Shown here one piece after another: positions 1 to 7,625 of a DNA stretch of 64,000 bases. The position numbers and the translations under genes were made by a program. Where the stretch lies: positions 124,001 through 188,000 of the forward strand of contig NZ_CP072867.1 of assembly GCF_017948245.1 (NCBI RefSeq). The letters run 5' to 3'. Position 1 is the stretch's first letter. Each line of letters starts with the position of its first letter. The stretch is from Rhizobium sp. NLR16a (GTDB taxonomy: Bacteria > Pseudomonadota > Alphaproteobacteria > Rhizobiales > Rhizobiaceae). The notes under the pieces were generated by a model, which saw nothing but the letters and a program-made list of their open reading frames with translations, ran no database searches and was not told the DNA's origin.

Positions 1-243
1 GATGGCGCTTTCGCCGGGCCGCGCATAGTTCAGGATCAGGTCGTTGTCGAGTTCGCCGATCAGCGAATGGCCGAAGACCGGCCCGGTCGTCTCGGAGATC
101 GTGCCGTCGAGCGACAGCAGTGCCCGTTGGGGCGCGCGCAGCACCGAGGTTTTGTAGCCGGGGGTCAGGGCCGGCGCATGCCAGGCGCGGTCGCGGGCGA
201 AGAAGGCGCCGGTCTCCGGCTTTTGGTTGGGTCGTTCGGACAT
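1..243 (-). CDS. pcaH: Protocatechuate 3,4-dioxygenase beta subunit (partial, N-terminal 81 residues)
   Basis: Only the first 81 codons lie in the window; the rest runs off the left edge. The protein begins MSERPNQKPETGAFFARDR and continues through WHAPALTPGYKTSV, which is the conserved N-terminus of the protocatechuate 3,4-dioxygenase beta chain. In the family this subunit pairs with PcaG and carries the non-haem Fe(III) centre that cleaves protocatechuate intradiol to beta-carboxy-cis,cis-muconate; the iron ligands would lie outside the visible part. It starts 9 bp downstream of the pcaC stop, so it belongs to a pcaDCH(GB) operon. Confidence 0.93.
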   Translation of the reverse strand, partial: MSERPNQKPETGAFFARDRAWHAPALTPGYKTSVLRAPQRALLSLDGTISETTGPVFGHSLIGELDNDLILNYARPGESAI

Positions 244-252
244 CTCTCTCCC

Positions 253-654
253 TCAGGCCGCCTTCTCGGCGTCCATCTCTGCAAAGGCCTGCTTGGCAAT
301 CTTGATCGCGTGGTTGGCGGCGGGGACGCCGGCATAGATCGCCACATGCAAGAGCGCCTCGCAGATATCCTCGCGGCTTGCTCCCGTATTGGCAGTAGCG
401 CGCACATGCATGGCGACCTCGTCATCCTGGCCGAGTGCGGCGAGCAGTGCGATGGTGATGATCGAGCGCTCGCGCTTGGTCAGCGCCGGGCGCGACCAGA
501 CATGGCCCCAGGCGGCTTCGGTGATCAGCTCCTGGAAGGGACGGTCGAACTCGGTCGTTGCCGCTGCGGCGCGCTCGACATGGGCGTCGCCGAGCACGGC
601 GCGACGGGTCGCCATGCCCTGTCGGTAACGCTCGGAGGAGGCGGTCTCGTTCAT
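253..654 (-). CDS. pcaC: 4-carboxymuconolactone decarboxylase
   Basis: This 133-residue protein of the AhpD/CMD fold decarboxylates gamma-carboxymuconolactone to beta-ketoadipate enol-lactone in protocatechuate degradation. The visible family features are the helical core with LTKRERSIITIALLAALGQDDE (residues about 58-79), the conserved His in AMHVRATANTGAS (residue 83), and the EALLHVAIYAGVPAANHA segment near residue 100. The length is normal for a stand-alone PcaC. An upstream in-frame extension exists inside pcaD, but the ATG used here overlaps the pcaD stop as ATGA, a typical coupled start. Confidence 0.95.
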   Translation of the reverse strand: MNETASSERYRQGMATRRAVLGDAHVERAAAATTEFDRPFQELITEAAWGHVWSRPALTKRERSIITIALLAALGQDDEVAMHVRATANTGASREDICEALLHVAIYAGVPAANHAIKIAKQAFAEMDAEKAA

Positions 655-1472
655 CGGTTGGTGTCTCCAGGTGGGATGCCAGGGGGGATGGATGTGAGGA
701 AGGCGCGGATGATCGCCGTCAGCGCTTCCGGCTGCTCGACGCAGGGAATATGGGCGCAGTCGGCGATCACCTCGTAGCGGGCGCCGGGGATAAGCCGCGC
801 CGTGGAGAGCACCAGATCGGGCGGGGTCGAGCCGTCCTGGTCGCCGACGATGCAGATTGTCGGCACAGCAATCGACTTGGCCGCTTCGGTGAAATCTGCG
901 TCGCGGATCGCTTCGCAGGCGGCGAGGTAACCCTCGACCGGCTGGCGTGTCAGCATGTTGCAATAGCCGGAATAGGCGGTGTTCTCGGGCCGGCGGAAGG
1001 AGGGCGTGAACCAGCGCTCCATGACGGCGTCGACGATGCTGCCGATGCCATCTTTCTTGACGGCGGCAATGCGGGCGTTCCAGCTCTCAGCCGTGCCGAT
1101 CTTGTGGGCGGTGTCGCAAAGAATAAGGGCGCCGACGAGATCCGGCCGGCGCTGCGTCAGCGACTGGGCGATGAGGCCGCCGACCGACAGGCCGCAGATG
1201 ACCGCATTTTTCACTGACAGCAGGTCGAGCAGGCCGGCAAGATCGGTCGCATGGTCCTCGATCGACGAGGGGAGCTGGCCGACGTCGGAAAGGCCGTGGC
1301 CGCGTTTATCGTAAAGCACGATGGCGTGATCGCCGGCCAGTCGTACGACGACGTCGCGCCAGATGCGGAAATCCGTCCCGAGCGAATTGATGAAGACGAT
1401 CACCGGTCGGTCGGCGGGCGCGCCGATAAGCTGATAGTGGATCGTCACGTCGTTTATGCGGGCGAATTGCAC
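651..1472 (-). CDS. pcaD: 3-oxoadipate enol-lactonase
   Basis: A 273-residue alpha/beta hydrolase that opens beta-ketoadipate enol-lactone to beta-ketoadipate. The catalytic triad is visible: Ser96 in GLSVGG, Asp at about 211-213 in IVGDQDGS, and His241 in DCAHIP. An upstream ATG is available at 1502, but the GTG at 1472 is preferred because AGGAGG lies 6-7 bp before it and the protein then starts with the usual QFARINDVTIHY. It is the first gene of the leftward pca operon and faces pcaQ, so it is expected to be activated by PcaQ in the presence of pathway intermediates. Confidence 0.95.
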   Translation of the reverse strand: MQFARINDVTIHYQLIGAPADRPVIVFINSLGTDFRIWRDVVVRLAGDHAIVLYDKRGHGLSDVGQLPSSIEDHATDLAGLLDLLSVKNAVICGLSVGGLIAQSLTQRRPDLVGALILCDTAHKIGTAESWNARIAAVKKDGIGSIVDAVMERWFTPSFRRPENTAYSGYCNMLTRQPVEGYLAACEAIRDADFTEAAKSIAVPTICIVGDQDGSTPPDLVLSTARLIPGARYEVIADCAHIPCVEQPEALTAIIRAFLTSIPPGIPPGDTNR

Positions 1473-1507
1473 GTTACGTCCTCCTTGTTCAAGTCCGAGC
1501 ACCCCAC

Positions 1508-1544
1508 CTCCGTCATCCTCGGCTCAAGGCCGAGGATGACGGAG
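1508..1544. repeat. Palindromic intergenic repeat, 16-bp stem
   Basis: Two perfect 16-bp arms (1508-1523 and 1529-1544, arm CTCCGTCATCCTCGGC) flank a 5-nt loop. Palindromes of the CGTCATCCTCGG type are, from memory, a common dispersed intergenic repeat in Rhizobiales. It lies in the pcaD 5' region, between the pcaD start and the PcaQ box, rather than at a gene end, so it is unlikely to be a simple terminator. Confidence 0.75.
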
Positions 1545-1640
1545 TGTCGGCTTGGCTTTCCCGTCAAACTCGCCACACCTCTTGGCGTCAAGACTGAATG
1601 GTTGATCCGGTTAAGTAAAATGATATTTTAAGGCATTTCG

Positions 1641-1656
1641 ATAACCTTGGAGTTAA
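1641..1656. promoter_or_regulatory. PcaQ-binding box
   Basis: The sequence ATAACCTTGGAGTTAA matches the ATAACC-N4-GGTTAA motif described for PcaQ of Sinorhizobium meliloti, with one mismatch in the right half. It lies 7 bp upstream of the pcaQ start and in the shared pcaQ/pcaD intergenic region. It is therefore well placed both to activate pcaDCH and to autoregulate pcaQ. Confidence 0.75.
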
Positions 1657-1663
1657 GTGATCG

Positions 1664-2581
1664 ATGGTCGACAGCCGCGTCAAGTTTCGCCATCTGCAGA
1701 CCTTTGTCGAGGTGGCGCGGCAGAAGAGCGTCATGAAGGCGGCGGAGTTGCTGCATGTCAGCCAACCGGCGGTGACGAAGACGATCCGCGAGTTGGAACA
1801 GGTGCTCGGCGTCGACGTCTTCGAGCGCGACGGCCGCGGCATCAAGATCACTCGTTATGGCGAGGTTTTCCTGCGGCACGCCGGCGCGGCGCTGACGGCG
1901 CTGCGCCAGGGTCTCGATTCCGTCTCGCAGGAGCAGTTCGCTGACGCGCCACCGATCCGCATCGGCGCCCTGCCGACGGTCTCATCGCGCATCATGCCGC
2001 GGGCGATGGAACTCTTCCTCAAGGAGAAAACCTGGAGCCGGGTGAAGATCGTCACCGGCGAGAACGCCGCGCTGCTGGAAGAGCTTCGTGTCGGCGACCT
2101 CGACCTGGTCGTCGGGCGCCTCGCCGGCGCTGAAAAGATGGCGGGCTTCTCCTTCGAGCATCTTTATTCAGAACAGGTGGTGTTTGCCGTGCGCCGCGGC
2201 CATCCGCTGCTGAACGGCCGGCAATCGCTGTTTGCAGGTTTCGCCGACTATACGGTGCTGATGCCGACACGCGGTTCGATCATCCGGCCGGTTGTCGAAA
2301 ATTTCCTGATCGCCAATGGCGTCTCCAGCCTGCCGGACCAGATCGAGACGGTGTCGGATTCCTTCGGCCGCGCCTTCCTCAGGTCAAGCGACGCGATCTG
2401 GATCATTTCGAACGGTGTGGTAGCAGGCGATGTCGCCGATGGACGGCTGGCGCTGCTGCCGATCGACACCGGCGAAACCAGGGGGCCGGTCGGGCTGACG
2501 ACGCGCGCCGATGCCGTGCCGTCGGCGCCGCAATCGATCCTGATGCAGACAATCCGCGAGGCGGCGCGGGAGGTTTCCTGA
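1664..2581 (+). CDS. pcaQ: LysR-type regulator of the pca operon
   Basis: A 305-residue LysR-family protein. The N-terminal winged HTH spans about residues 8-65 (FRHLQTFVEVARQKSVMKAA, then VSQPAVTKTIRELE). The periplasmic-binding-like effector domain follows from about residue 95. Divergent placement next to pcaD, together with a PcaQ box just upstream, makes the assignment secure. In rhizobia PcaQ activates pcaDCHGB in response to beta-carboxy-muconate/muconolactone-type intermediates. The ATG at 1664 gives the usual family N-terminus. Confidence 0.93.
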   Translation: MVDSRVKFRHLQTFVEVARQKSVMKAAELLHVSQPAVTKTIRELEQVLGVDVFERDGRGIKITRYGEVFLRHAGAALTALRQGLDSVSQEQFADAPPIRIGALPTVSSRIMPRAMELFLKEKTWSRVKIVTGENAALLEELRVGDLDLVVGRLAGAEKMAGFSFEHLYSEQVVFAVRRGHPLLNGRQSLFAGFADYTVLMPTRGSIIRPVVENFLIANGVSSLPDQIETVSDSFGRAFLRSSDAIWIISNGVVAGDVADGRLALLPIDTGETRGPVGLTTRADAVPSAPQSILMQTIREAAREVS

Positions 2582-2615
2582 AGCCCCCTCCAACGCTTGC
2601 TATTTGCCCAGATCT

Positions 2616-2631
2616 GGACTAAATCTAGTTC
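2616..2631. promoter_or_regulatory. Possible autoregulatory operator of the Xre/RES pair
   Basis: The imperfect inverted repeat GGACTA-AATC-TAGTTC (5 of 6 bases matching) lies 17 bp upstream of the antitoxin start. Xre-type antitoxins usually repress their own operon through a short palindrome in this position. The arms are short and the call rests on position as much as sequence. Confidence 0.3.
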
Positions 2632-2647
2632 AAGACAGGAGTTTCCT

Positions 2648-3160
2648 ATGCAGCAGGCAAGACGCAGAGAGCAAGAGCCGGAGCGGCTGGACACGGAGCG
2701 GTTTGCACCTGCCAATCGAAGGCGGCTGAGCCCGCCGGCGTTGCGAACCTTTTTGGCGATCGCCGATCTCTGGGGGCTCACCGAAGAGCAGCGTTTGCTC
2801 GTGCTCGGCTATCCCTCCCGCTCGACCTATCACAGCTGGGCAAAGCAGGCGCGTGAGCACGGCGCTTTTACCCTCGACGTCGATGCACTGACCAGGATCT
2901 CCGCCGTGTTCGGCATCCATCAGGCGCTTGGCGTGCTGTTTGCCGACGAACGCGCCGGTATCGCCTGGCTGCGCACGCCGCATCAGGCGCCGGTTTTCGG
3001 CGGCCATCCGCCGCTCGATATCGTCACAAGCGGAACTCAGGACGGGCTGATGACCGTGCGCCGGTTTCTGGACGGCGCGCGCGGCGGGCTCTACATGCCG
3101 CCCAATAGGCTCGACGAGGCCTTCACGCCTTACGAAGACGCGGACATCGTCTTCCGGTGA
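2648..3160 (+). CDS. Antitoxin Xre/MbcA/ParS family (DUF2384), partner of RES toxin
   Basis: A 170-residue protein with a two-part structure seen in RES-associated antitoxins. The N-terminal helical DNA-binding region spans about residues 25-90 and includes EEQRLLVLGYPSRSTYHSWA. The C-terminal toxin-binding domain contains GGHPPLDIVTSGTQDG followed by VRRFLDGARGG, characteristic of the MbcA/ParS antitoxin C-terminal family. The ATG at 2648 is preferred over an in-frame upstream start because CAGGAG sits 7 bp before it. Its stop overlaps the GTG start of the next gene, so the two are translationally coupled. Role: neutralises the RES toxin and probably represses the operon. Confidence 0.85.
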   Translation: MQQARRREQEPERLDTERFAPANRRRLSPPALRTFLAIADLWGLTEEQRLLVLGYPSRSTYHSWAKQAREHGAFTLDVDALTRISAVFGIHQALGVLFADERAGIAWLRTPHQAPVFGGHPPLDIVTSGTQDGLMTVRRFLDGARGGLYMPPNRLDEAFTPYEDADIVFR

Positions 3161-3852
3161 GCGATCGTTTTGCCGAGGCGCCGCATCCGTCCCATCGGCT
3201 GATCCCGTCGCAATTTCCGCCGATCGGTCTGTTCGATACGGTGACGAGGGCGGCGGATCTCGAAGCCGTGATGGAACTTGTGGGATGGACCAATGATCGG
3301 CTCGTGGCCGACCGCCTTCGGCGGCTTCCCGAAAACGAGTGGGTCTACGGCAGTCCGAACGCCAGTATCGTGATGGCGGCGTTCCTCCATGTCGCACCCG
3401 GCGGCATGCGCTTCAACGGGCCCGATCTCGGCGCCTGGTATGCCGCCGACAATCTGAAGACAGCCGCGGCTGAAGTCGGCCATCATCTCCGGCGCGAGGC
3501 TGTGGCGCGCGGGGCGGCGACGATGGCGCGCACCTATCGCAGCTACGCCGCCACCCTGATCGGCGACTATCTCGACATTCGCGGCGAACAGGCGCTGCGA
3601 CCGGATGTCTATGACGGCACGAGCTATGCGGCGTCGCAGGTGCTCGGCGAAGACGTGCGCTCGAGCGGCGGTGCCGGCATCCTCTATGACAGTGTGCGGC
3701 TGAGAGGCGGGGTGAACGTCGCGGCGCACCGGCCGAGGAATATCCGCGATGTGCTGCAGGCAGATCATTTCGAAATCACCGTTTTCGCCGCCGACCGGCG
3801 CATCGATGTCAGGAAGCTGGCAGTCCGGCGGCGACCGACTGCCGCAAGGTAG
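3157..3852 (+). CDS. RES-domain toxin (NAD+-depleting type II toxin family)
   Basis: A 231-residue RES-domain protein starting at a GTG that overlaps the antitoxin stop (GTGA). RES features are visible in the order seen in the family: GGMRFNGPDLGAWYAADNL (conserved Arg and Tyr around residues 88-105), an Ala-rich helix with Glu, and a central region ending GGAGILYDSVR with the conserved Ser/Gly-rich turn. Characterised RES toxins degrade NAD+ and are held inactive by their Xre-type antitoxin. The complete frame and linked antitoxin suggest a functional module. Its position beside pca genes has no obvious metabolic meaning. Confidence 0.82.
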   Translation: MSDRFAEAPHPSHRLIPSQFPPIGLFDTVTRAADLEAVMELVGWTNDRLVADRLRRLPENEWVYGSPNASIVMAAFLHVAPGGMRFNGPDLGAWYAADNLKTAAAEVGHHLRREAVARGAATMARTYRSYAATLIGDYLDIRGEQALRPDVYDGTSYAASQVLGEDVRSSGGAGILYDSVRLRGGVNVAAHRPRNIRDVLQADHFEITVFAADRRIDVRKLAVRRRPTAAR

Positions 3853-3855
3853 ACG

Positions 3856-4497
3856 TTAAACCGGCAGGCGCTCGGCCCATGCCTTTGCCGTCTTTGCCAT
3901 CGTCGCGAGGTGATCGGCAGCGGAGAAACCGGAAATTTTCTTGCGCGGCTTCAGGTCGTGATCCCCGTCCTCGAGCCAGAGGACCTCGATCCTGTCGGAG
4001 AGGTCGTAGCCCGGCACTTCGTCCTTCGTGCCGAACTCGTCGCGTGTTCCCTGGCAGATCAGTGTGGGCGTCTTCAGGCCCAAGAGATGGCTGGTGCGCA
4101 GCTTGTCCGGCTGGCCGGGTGGATGGAAGGGATAGCCGAGGCAGAGCAGGCCGGCGATCCTTCCCCTGTCATAGAGACCGTCGGCGACCATGCTCGCAAC
4201 CCGTCCGCCCATCGATCTGCCGGCGATGATGAGAGGACCGCCAGCGTCGAGCGCGGCAATCGCCGCCTCATATTCGGGGTTAAGGGTTTCGGCGCGCGGC
4301 GGCGGCTTGCGCCCTTCCGCAGTGCGGCGGGCGGCCATATAGGCGAATTCGAACCTGGCGACGCGAAAGCCGACGCCGGCAAGCGCGTCGGCCGCCGCTG
4401 TCATCGAAGCCGAATCCATCGGCGCGCCGGCGCCATGGGCAAGAAGGATGGTGAAGCGCGCATCCTGCGGCCCCTGCAGCAAAAACCTTTCAAGCAT
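3856..4497 (-). CDS. Alpha/beta hydrolase of the KANL3/Tex30 (dienelactone-hydrolase-like) type
   Basis: A 213-residue cytoplasmic alpha/beta hydrolase. LLAHGAGAPMDS (residues 18-29) forms the oxyanion region, and the nucleophile elbow is GRSMGGR with Ser95. GTRDEFGT near residue 150 and DGDHDLKP near 178 supply the likely Asp and His. This arrangement matches the small bacterial KANL3/Tex30-like family, whose substrates are not established. A longer frame extends upstream, but the ATG at 4497 begins just before the first beta strand and is the natural start. It is convergent with the RES gene, 3 bp away. Confidence 0.75.
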   Translation of the reverse strand: MLERFLLQGPQDARFTILLAHGAGAPMDSASMTAAADALAGVGFRVARFEFAYMAARRTAEGRKPPPRAETLNPEYEAAIAALDAGGPLIIAGRSMGGRVASMVADGLYDRGRIAGLLCLGYPFHPPGQPDKLRTSHLLGLKTPTLICQGTRDEFGTKDEVPGYDLSDRIEVLWLEDGDHDLKPRKKISGFSAADHLATMAKTAKAWAERLPV

Positions 4498-4567
4498 CGG
4501 CAATCCTCCATCCGCCGCCGGAACCGTGTCGGCAGCCCGGGCTTCTTCCCTGGAAAGGAGACAGACA

Positions 4568-4750
4568 ATGTCGACGAATGATGAAAACGTAAAGCCCGAG
4601 CAGCGCCGTCCCAAGGACGTCAATGCCGTACCCGGCAAGCCGGAACCCGCCGACGCCGAATCGATGGCCCCGCCGGCCGTGCAACCGGCTGGGGAGGGCG
4701 ATAAAAGCGAGCGGCCGGTGGTCAATCCGGTGACCGGCGCCGCCCTTTAG
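4568..4750 (+). CDS. Small disordered hypothetical protein (60 aa)
   Basis: A 60-residue Pro-, Glu- and Lys-rich protein (MSTNDENVKPEQRRPKDVNA at the start) with no membrane segment, Cys or recognisable domain, so probably intrinsically disordered. The start is supported by a strong GGAAAGGAG sequence 9 bp before the ATG, and codon use is GC3-rich like that of real genes here. It is divergent from the hydrolase. Function unknown. Confidence 0.6.
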   Translation: MSTNDENVKPEQRRPKDVNAVPGKPEPADAESMAPPAVQPAGEGDKSERPVVNPVTGAAL

Positions 4751-4881
4751 CGGCCGCTCGCTAAAGATGATGCAAAAACCCCTTGAAACGGCGAATGCAA
4801 GCGTCCATATAGCGGCTCTGCCTGAAAAATGGATGCGCCCGGTATCGACGTCGTCGAGCTGTTCGCTGTCCGACAGGATAA

Positions 4882-4914
4882 GGGCGCTCCCCGCAAGGGT
4901 CGAGCGCCCTTTTT
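4882..4914 (+). terminator. Rho-independent terminator
   Basis: The arms GGGCGCT (4882-4888) and AGCGCCC (4903-4909) pair perfectly and are followed at once by TTTTT. It could end the 60-aa gene transcript, 130 nt upstream, or an unannotated small RNA in 4751-4881. Confidence 0.7.
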
Positions 4915-4998
4915 GCTTTTCCGACGTCGCGTGGAATCACGGCTTGGGTTTGCATTGGTGGCGATAGCGAGCAACTCCCACCATAATCTATAGAGCAC

Positions 4999-5115
4999 TT
5001 CGGAATCCCGAAATTGGCTGCGTCGTTGAAATCGTTCAATTTTATTCCACGGGCACATGGCTGAAAAGGCGTCGAATTTCGGAATCCCGAAGCGGGCGGA
5101 TTTCGGGAGTCCGAA
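4999..5115. repeat. Three copies of a TTCGG-N4-CCGAA palindrome
   Basis: Perfect 5-bp arms around a 4-bp spacer occur at 4999-5012 (TTCGGAATCCCGAA), 5078-5091 (identical) and 5102-5115 (TTCGGGAGTCCGAA). Copies 2 and 3 are 24 bp apart, start to start, with shared flanks (ATTTCGG...CCGAAG). They lie in a gene-free stretch beyond the 3' end of the LysR gene. Apart from these repeats and the terminator I see nothing coding in 4751-5155. Confidence 0.7.
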
Positions 5116-5155
5116 GTGGGATTTTTTTCGCGCCGGTGTTCTCGCTGAGCGAGGA

Positions 5156-6055
5156 TTATCCCATCTCCCGCGTGCTCGCCGTCAGAAAATCGATGAAGGT
5201 ACGGACCTTGGCCGAGAGATATTTGCGGCTCGGATAGACGGCGTAAAGCGTGCTGTTGAAACCGAGCATAATGGCCGGCAGCACGATCTCCAGGCGGCCT
5301 GCCTCGATATCCTGCTCAGCCATCCATGTCGGCAGGAAGGCGAGGCCCATGCCGCGCAGGGCCGCCAGGTGCATAATTGTCTCGTTGTCGCTCTGCATCA
5401 CCGTGCGGAAGGTGATCTTGTGTGGTCCGTCCGGACCTTCCAGCGACATGCTTTCCCCAAAATTGACACCGGAGTAGCGAAGCAGTGCGTGGCCGTTGAG
5501 CTCGCCGACGTTTCGGGGCCGCCCGGTTCGCTCGAGGTAATCCGGCGAGGCCATGAGACGGAACTGCACGTTCGTCAGCGGGCGGGCGACGAGGCCCGGA
5601 TCGAGCCGGTCCTGCGACGTTGCCCGCAGCGCCAGATCGAAACCTTCGTCAACCAGGTTGACCAGCCGGCCGCTGAGATCCAAGTCCAGGCAGACATCGG
5701 GGTAGCGCCGGTTATACGCTGTCAGCATGTCGGTAAAATAGTTGGTTGCCGCCCAAACCGGCGCACTCAGTTTCAGCATGCCGCGGGGAGCGACCGTCAC
5801 ATTCCCGATGGCGTCTTCCACCTCGTCCAGCCGTTCGAGCATCTCCCTGGTCTGGTTGAAGTAAAGCCGCCCTGTCTCCGTCAGGCTGACGTGCCGGCTG
5901 GTTCGGTTGAGCAGCCGCGTGCCCAGCCGGTTCTCGAGCTGCATCACATGCTTGCTCGCCATTGCCGGTGAAACGCCCAGGCGATCGGCAGCAGCGGTGA
6001 AGCTTTTCAGTTCGGCGACGGTGCAAAACACCCGCAGGCTCGTCAACGTATCCAC
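5156..6055 (-). CDS. LysR-family regulator (CrgA-like)
   Basis: A 299-residue LysR regulator. The HTH lies at about residues 5-62 (LRVFCTVAELKSFTAAADRLG, then SPAMASKHVMQLE), and the substrate-binding domain follows from about residue 90. The RLLNRTSRHVSLTETGRLY signature places it in the large CrgA/AaeR-like branch. It starts at a GTG and is divergent from the dioxygenase/DoxX/reductase operon across 128 bp, so it most likely controls that operon in response to a quinone or aromatic compound. The effector is not identifiable. Confidence 0.85.
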   Translation of the reverse strand: MDTLTSLRVFCTVAELKSFTAAADRLGVSPAMASKHVMQLENRLGTRLLNRTSRHVSLTETGRLYFNQTREMLERLDEVEDAIGNVTVAPRGMLKLSAPVWAATNYFTDMLTAYNRRYPDVCLDLDLSGRLVNLVDEGFDLALRATSQDRLDPGLVARPLTNVQFRLMASPDYLERTGRPRNVGELNGHALLRYSGVNFGESMSLEGPDGPHKITFRTVMQSDNETIMHLAALRGMGLAFLPTWMAEQDIEAGRLEIVLPAIMLGFNSTLYAVYPSRKYLSAKVRTFIDFLTASTREMG

Positions 6056-6098
6056 TGATCATCAACACCCAGGAAATGGTTCTTCAATATCTGCCACG

Positions 6099-6106
6099 TT
6101 GATCAA
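6099..6106. promoter_or_regulatory. Candidate LysR operator core
   Basis: A TTGATCAA palindrome sits in the AT-rich 128-bp region between the divergent LysR and dioxygenase genes. This is the expected location for an LTTR binding site, but the palindrome is only 8 bp. Confidence 0.25.
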
Positions 6107-6183
6107 TAATGGAGAAAAAATCAAAATCTTCCTATCGAAGCGCTGCCCAATGCTCGCGACAATGATGCCCAAGGACAATTCCG

Positions 6184-7032
6184 GTGACAAATTCCAGACT
6201 CCCGACTTATTTCGTCAGCCATGGCGGTGGTCCCTGGCCCTACATGACAGGAGAATTCCGTCGCAACTTCGACGTGCTCGAACGGTCGCTGGTCGACATG
6301 CGCGCTGAACTCGGCGATGCGCCGAAGGCGATCCTCGTGGTCTCGGGGCACTGGGAAGAGGAAGGTTTTGTCATATCGTCGGGCGTCAAGCCGGGCATGG
6401 TCTACGACTATCACGGCTTTCCCGAACACCTCTATCACATCACCTACAATGCCCCCGGTTCGCCTGATCTCGCAGACCGCGTGCAGCATCTGCTGCGGGC
6501 GAGCGGCATCGAAGCGGCGCTCGATCCGACGCGTGGTTACGATCACGGCACGTTCAGCATCATGAAGCCGCTCTATCCGGAAGAGAACATCCCTGTCGTG
6601 CAGCTTTCGCTGGATGCGGGTTATGATCCGGCGCTGCACATCAGCGTCGGCCGGGCGCTGGCGCCCTTGCGTGACGAGGGCGTCCTGATCATCGGCAGCG
6701 GTCTCAGCTATCACAATCTTTCGGCCATGCGCGGCACCGGCGGATATGAGCCGTCCCGCCGCTTCGACGCCTGGCTTCAGGAAACACTGGTTCACGCAGC
6801 CTGCGACAAGCGCACCGAGCGGCTGATCGAATGGCAGCAGGCGCCGGCCGCCCGGGCGGCGCATCCGCGCGAAGACCACCTCATCCCGCTGATGGTGGTC
6901 GTCGGCGCCGCCGAGAACGAAGCCGGCGCCACCACCTATCACCAGAAGGATTTTGCCGGCGGGCTCACCGCATCGAGCTTCCGTTTCGGCCGCGCCCCCT
7001 CAACCCCCCGATCACATGGAGATGCGCAATGA
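6184..7032 (+). CDS. Extradiol aromatic ring-opening dioxygenase, DODA type
   Basis: A 282-residue member of the class III extradiol dioxygenase (LigB/DODA) family. The metal-binding histidines typical of the family are visible: VSHGGGP near residue 12, SGHWEEEG near 55, the YDYHGFP motif near 77, and YDHGTFS near 120, with GSGLSYHNL near 180. Family members cleave catechol-type rings such as DOPA or act on related small aromatics, and the substrate here cannot be told from sequence. The start is a GTG with AAGGAC 7 bp upstream; no in-frame ATG fits better. It is the first gene of an operon with DoxX and a quinone-reductase-like enzyme. Confidence 0.82.
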   Translation: MTNSRLPTYFVSHGGGPWPYMTGEFRRNFDVLERSLVDMRAELGDAPKAILVVSGHWEEEGFVISSGVKPGMVYDYHGFPEHLYHITYNAPGSPDLADRVQHLLRASGIEAALDPTRGYDHGTFSIMKPLYPEENIPVVQLSLDAGYDPALHISVGRALAPLRDEGVLIIGSGLSYHNLSAMRGTGGYEPSRRFDAWLQETLVHAACDKRTERLIEWQQAPAARAAHPREDHLIPLMVVVGAAENEAGATTYHQKDFAGGLTASSFRFGRAPSTPRSHGDAQ

Positions 7033-7147
7033 CCGGCGAAATCTTCAAGCCGTCTTCGCCATGTCGATAAGGCTCTGGAAAGAAACCAGGAACTCAGAAG
7101 GCGGCCTCCGCCGCCTGACCTCCCATCAACCTCTTTGGAGAAACTCG

Positions 7148-7546
7148 ATGATCAATACCGGCAAATGGACGCCATACATTCTCGCACTTCTGCGCATCAT
7201 GGCGGCCTTACTCTTCCTCGAACATGCCACAATGAAGTTTCTGCAGTTTCCGGGTCCGATTCAAGGCGTACCCTATCCGCTGCCCGCCCTCCTGCTGGTT
7301 GCAGGCGCAATCGAGGTGATCACCTCTGCTCTGATGCTCGTCGGATTTCAGACGCGCATCGCCGCATTCATCGCGTCGGGCGAAATGGCTGCCGCCTACT
7401 TCATGGGCCACACGCCGTATGGCTTCTGGCCGGCGCTGAACATGGGCGAAGGTGCCATTCTGTTCTGCTTCATCTTCCTCTACATCGCCTTTGCCGGCGG
7501 CGGAGCCTGGACGCTCGACAACGCGCGTCCCCCCGCCACGGCCTGA
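7148..7546 (+). CDS. DoxX-family membrane protein
   Basis: A 132-residue protein with four predicted membrane helices (about 10-27, 45-68, 70-88 and 103-122) and the DoxX pattern RIMAALLFLEHATMKF in helix 1. DoxX-family proteins are small inner-membrane proteins linked to quinone or thiosulfate redox chemistry and oxidative stress. The start follows a GGAG sequence. Its place between a ring-cleaving dioxygenase and a quinone-reductase-like gene fits a role in handling quinones or aromatic oxidants. Confidence 0.82.
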   Translation: MINTGKWTPYILALLRIMAALLFLEHATMKFLQFPGPIQGVPYPLPALLLVAGAIEVITSALMLVGFQTRIAAFIASGEMAAAYFMGHTPYGFWPALNMGEGAILFCFIFLYIAFAGGGAWTLDNARPPATA

Positions 7547-7625
7547 GACGGCATCATCCGGGAACCGCCTGTGCCCGGCAGCCGGGCATAGGCGCAAACG
7601 AAACGCTAGAAAATCTGGAGGCGCA

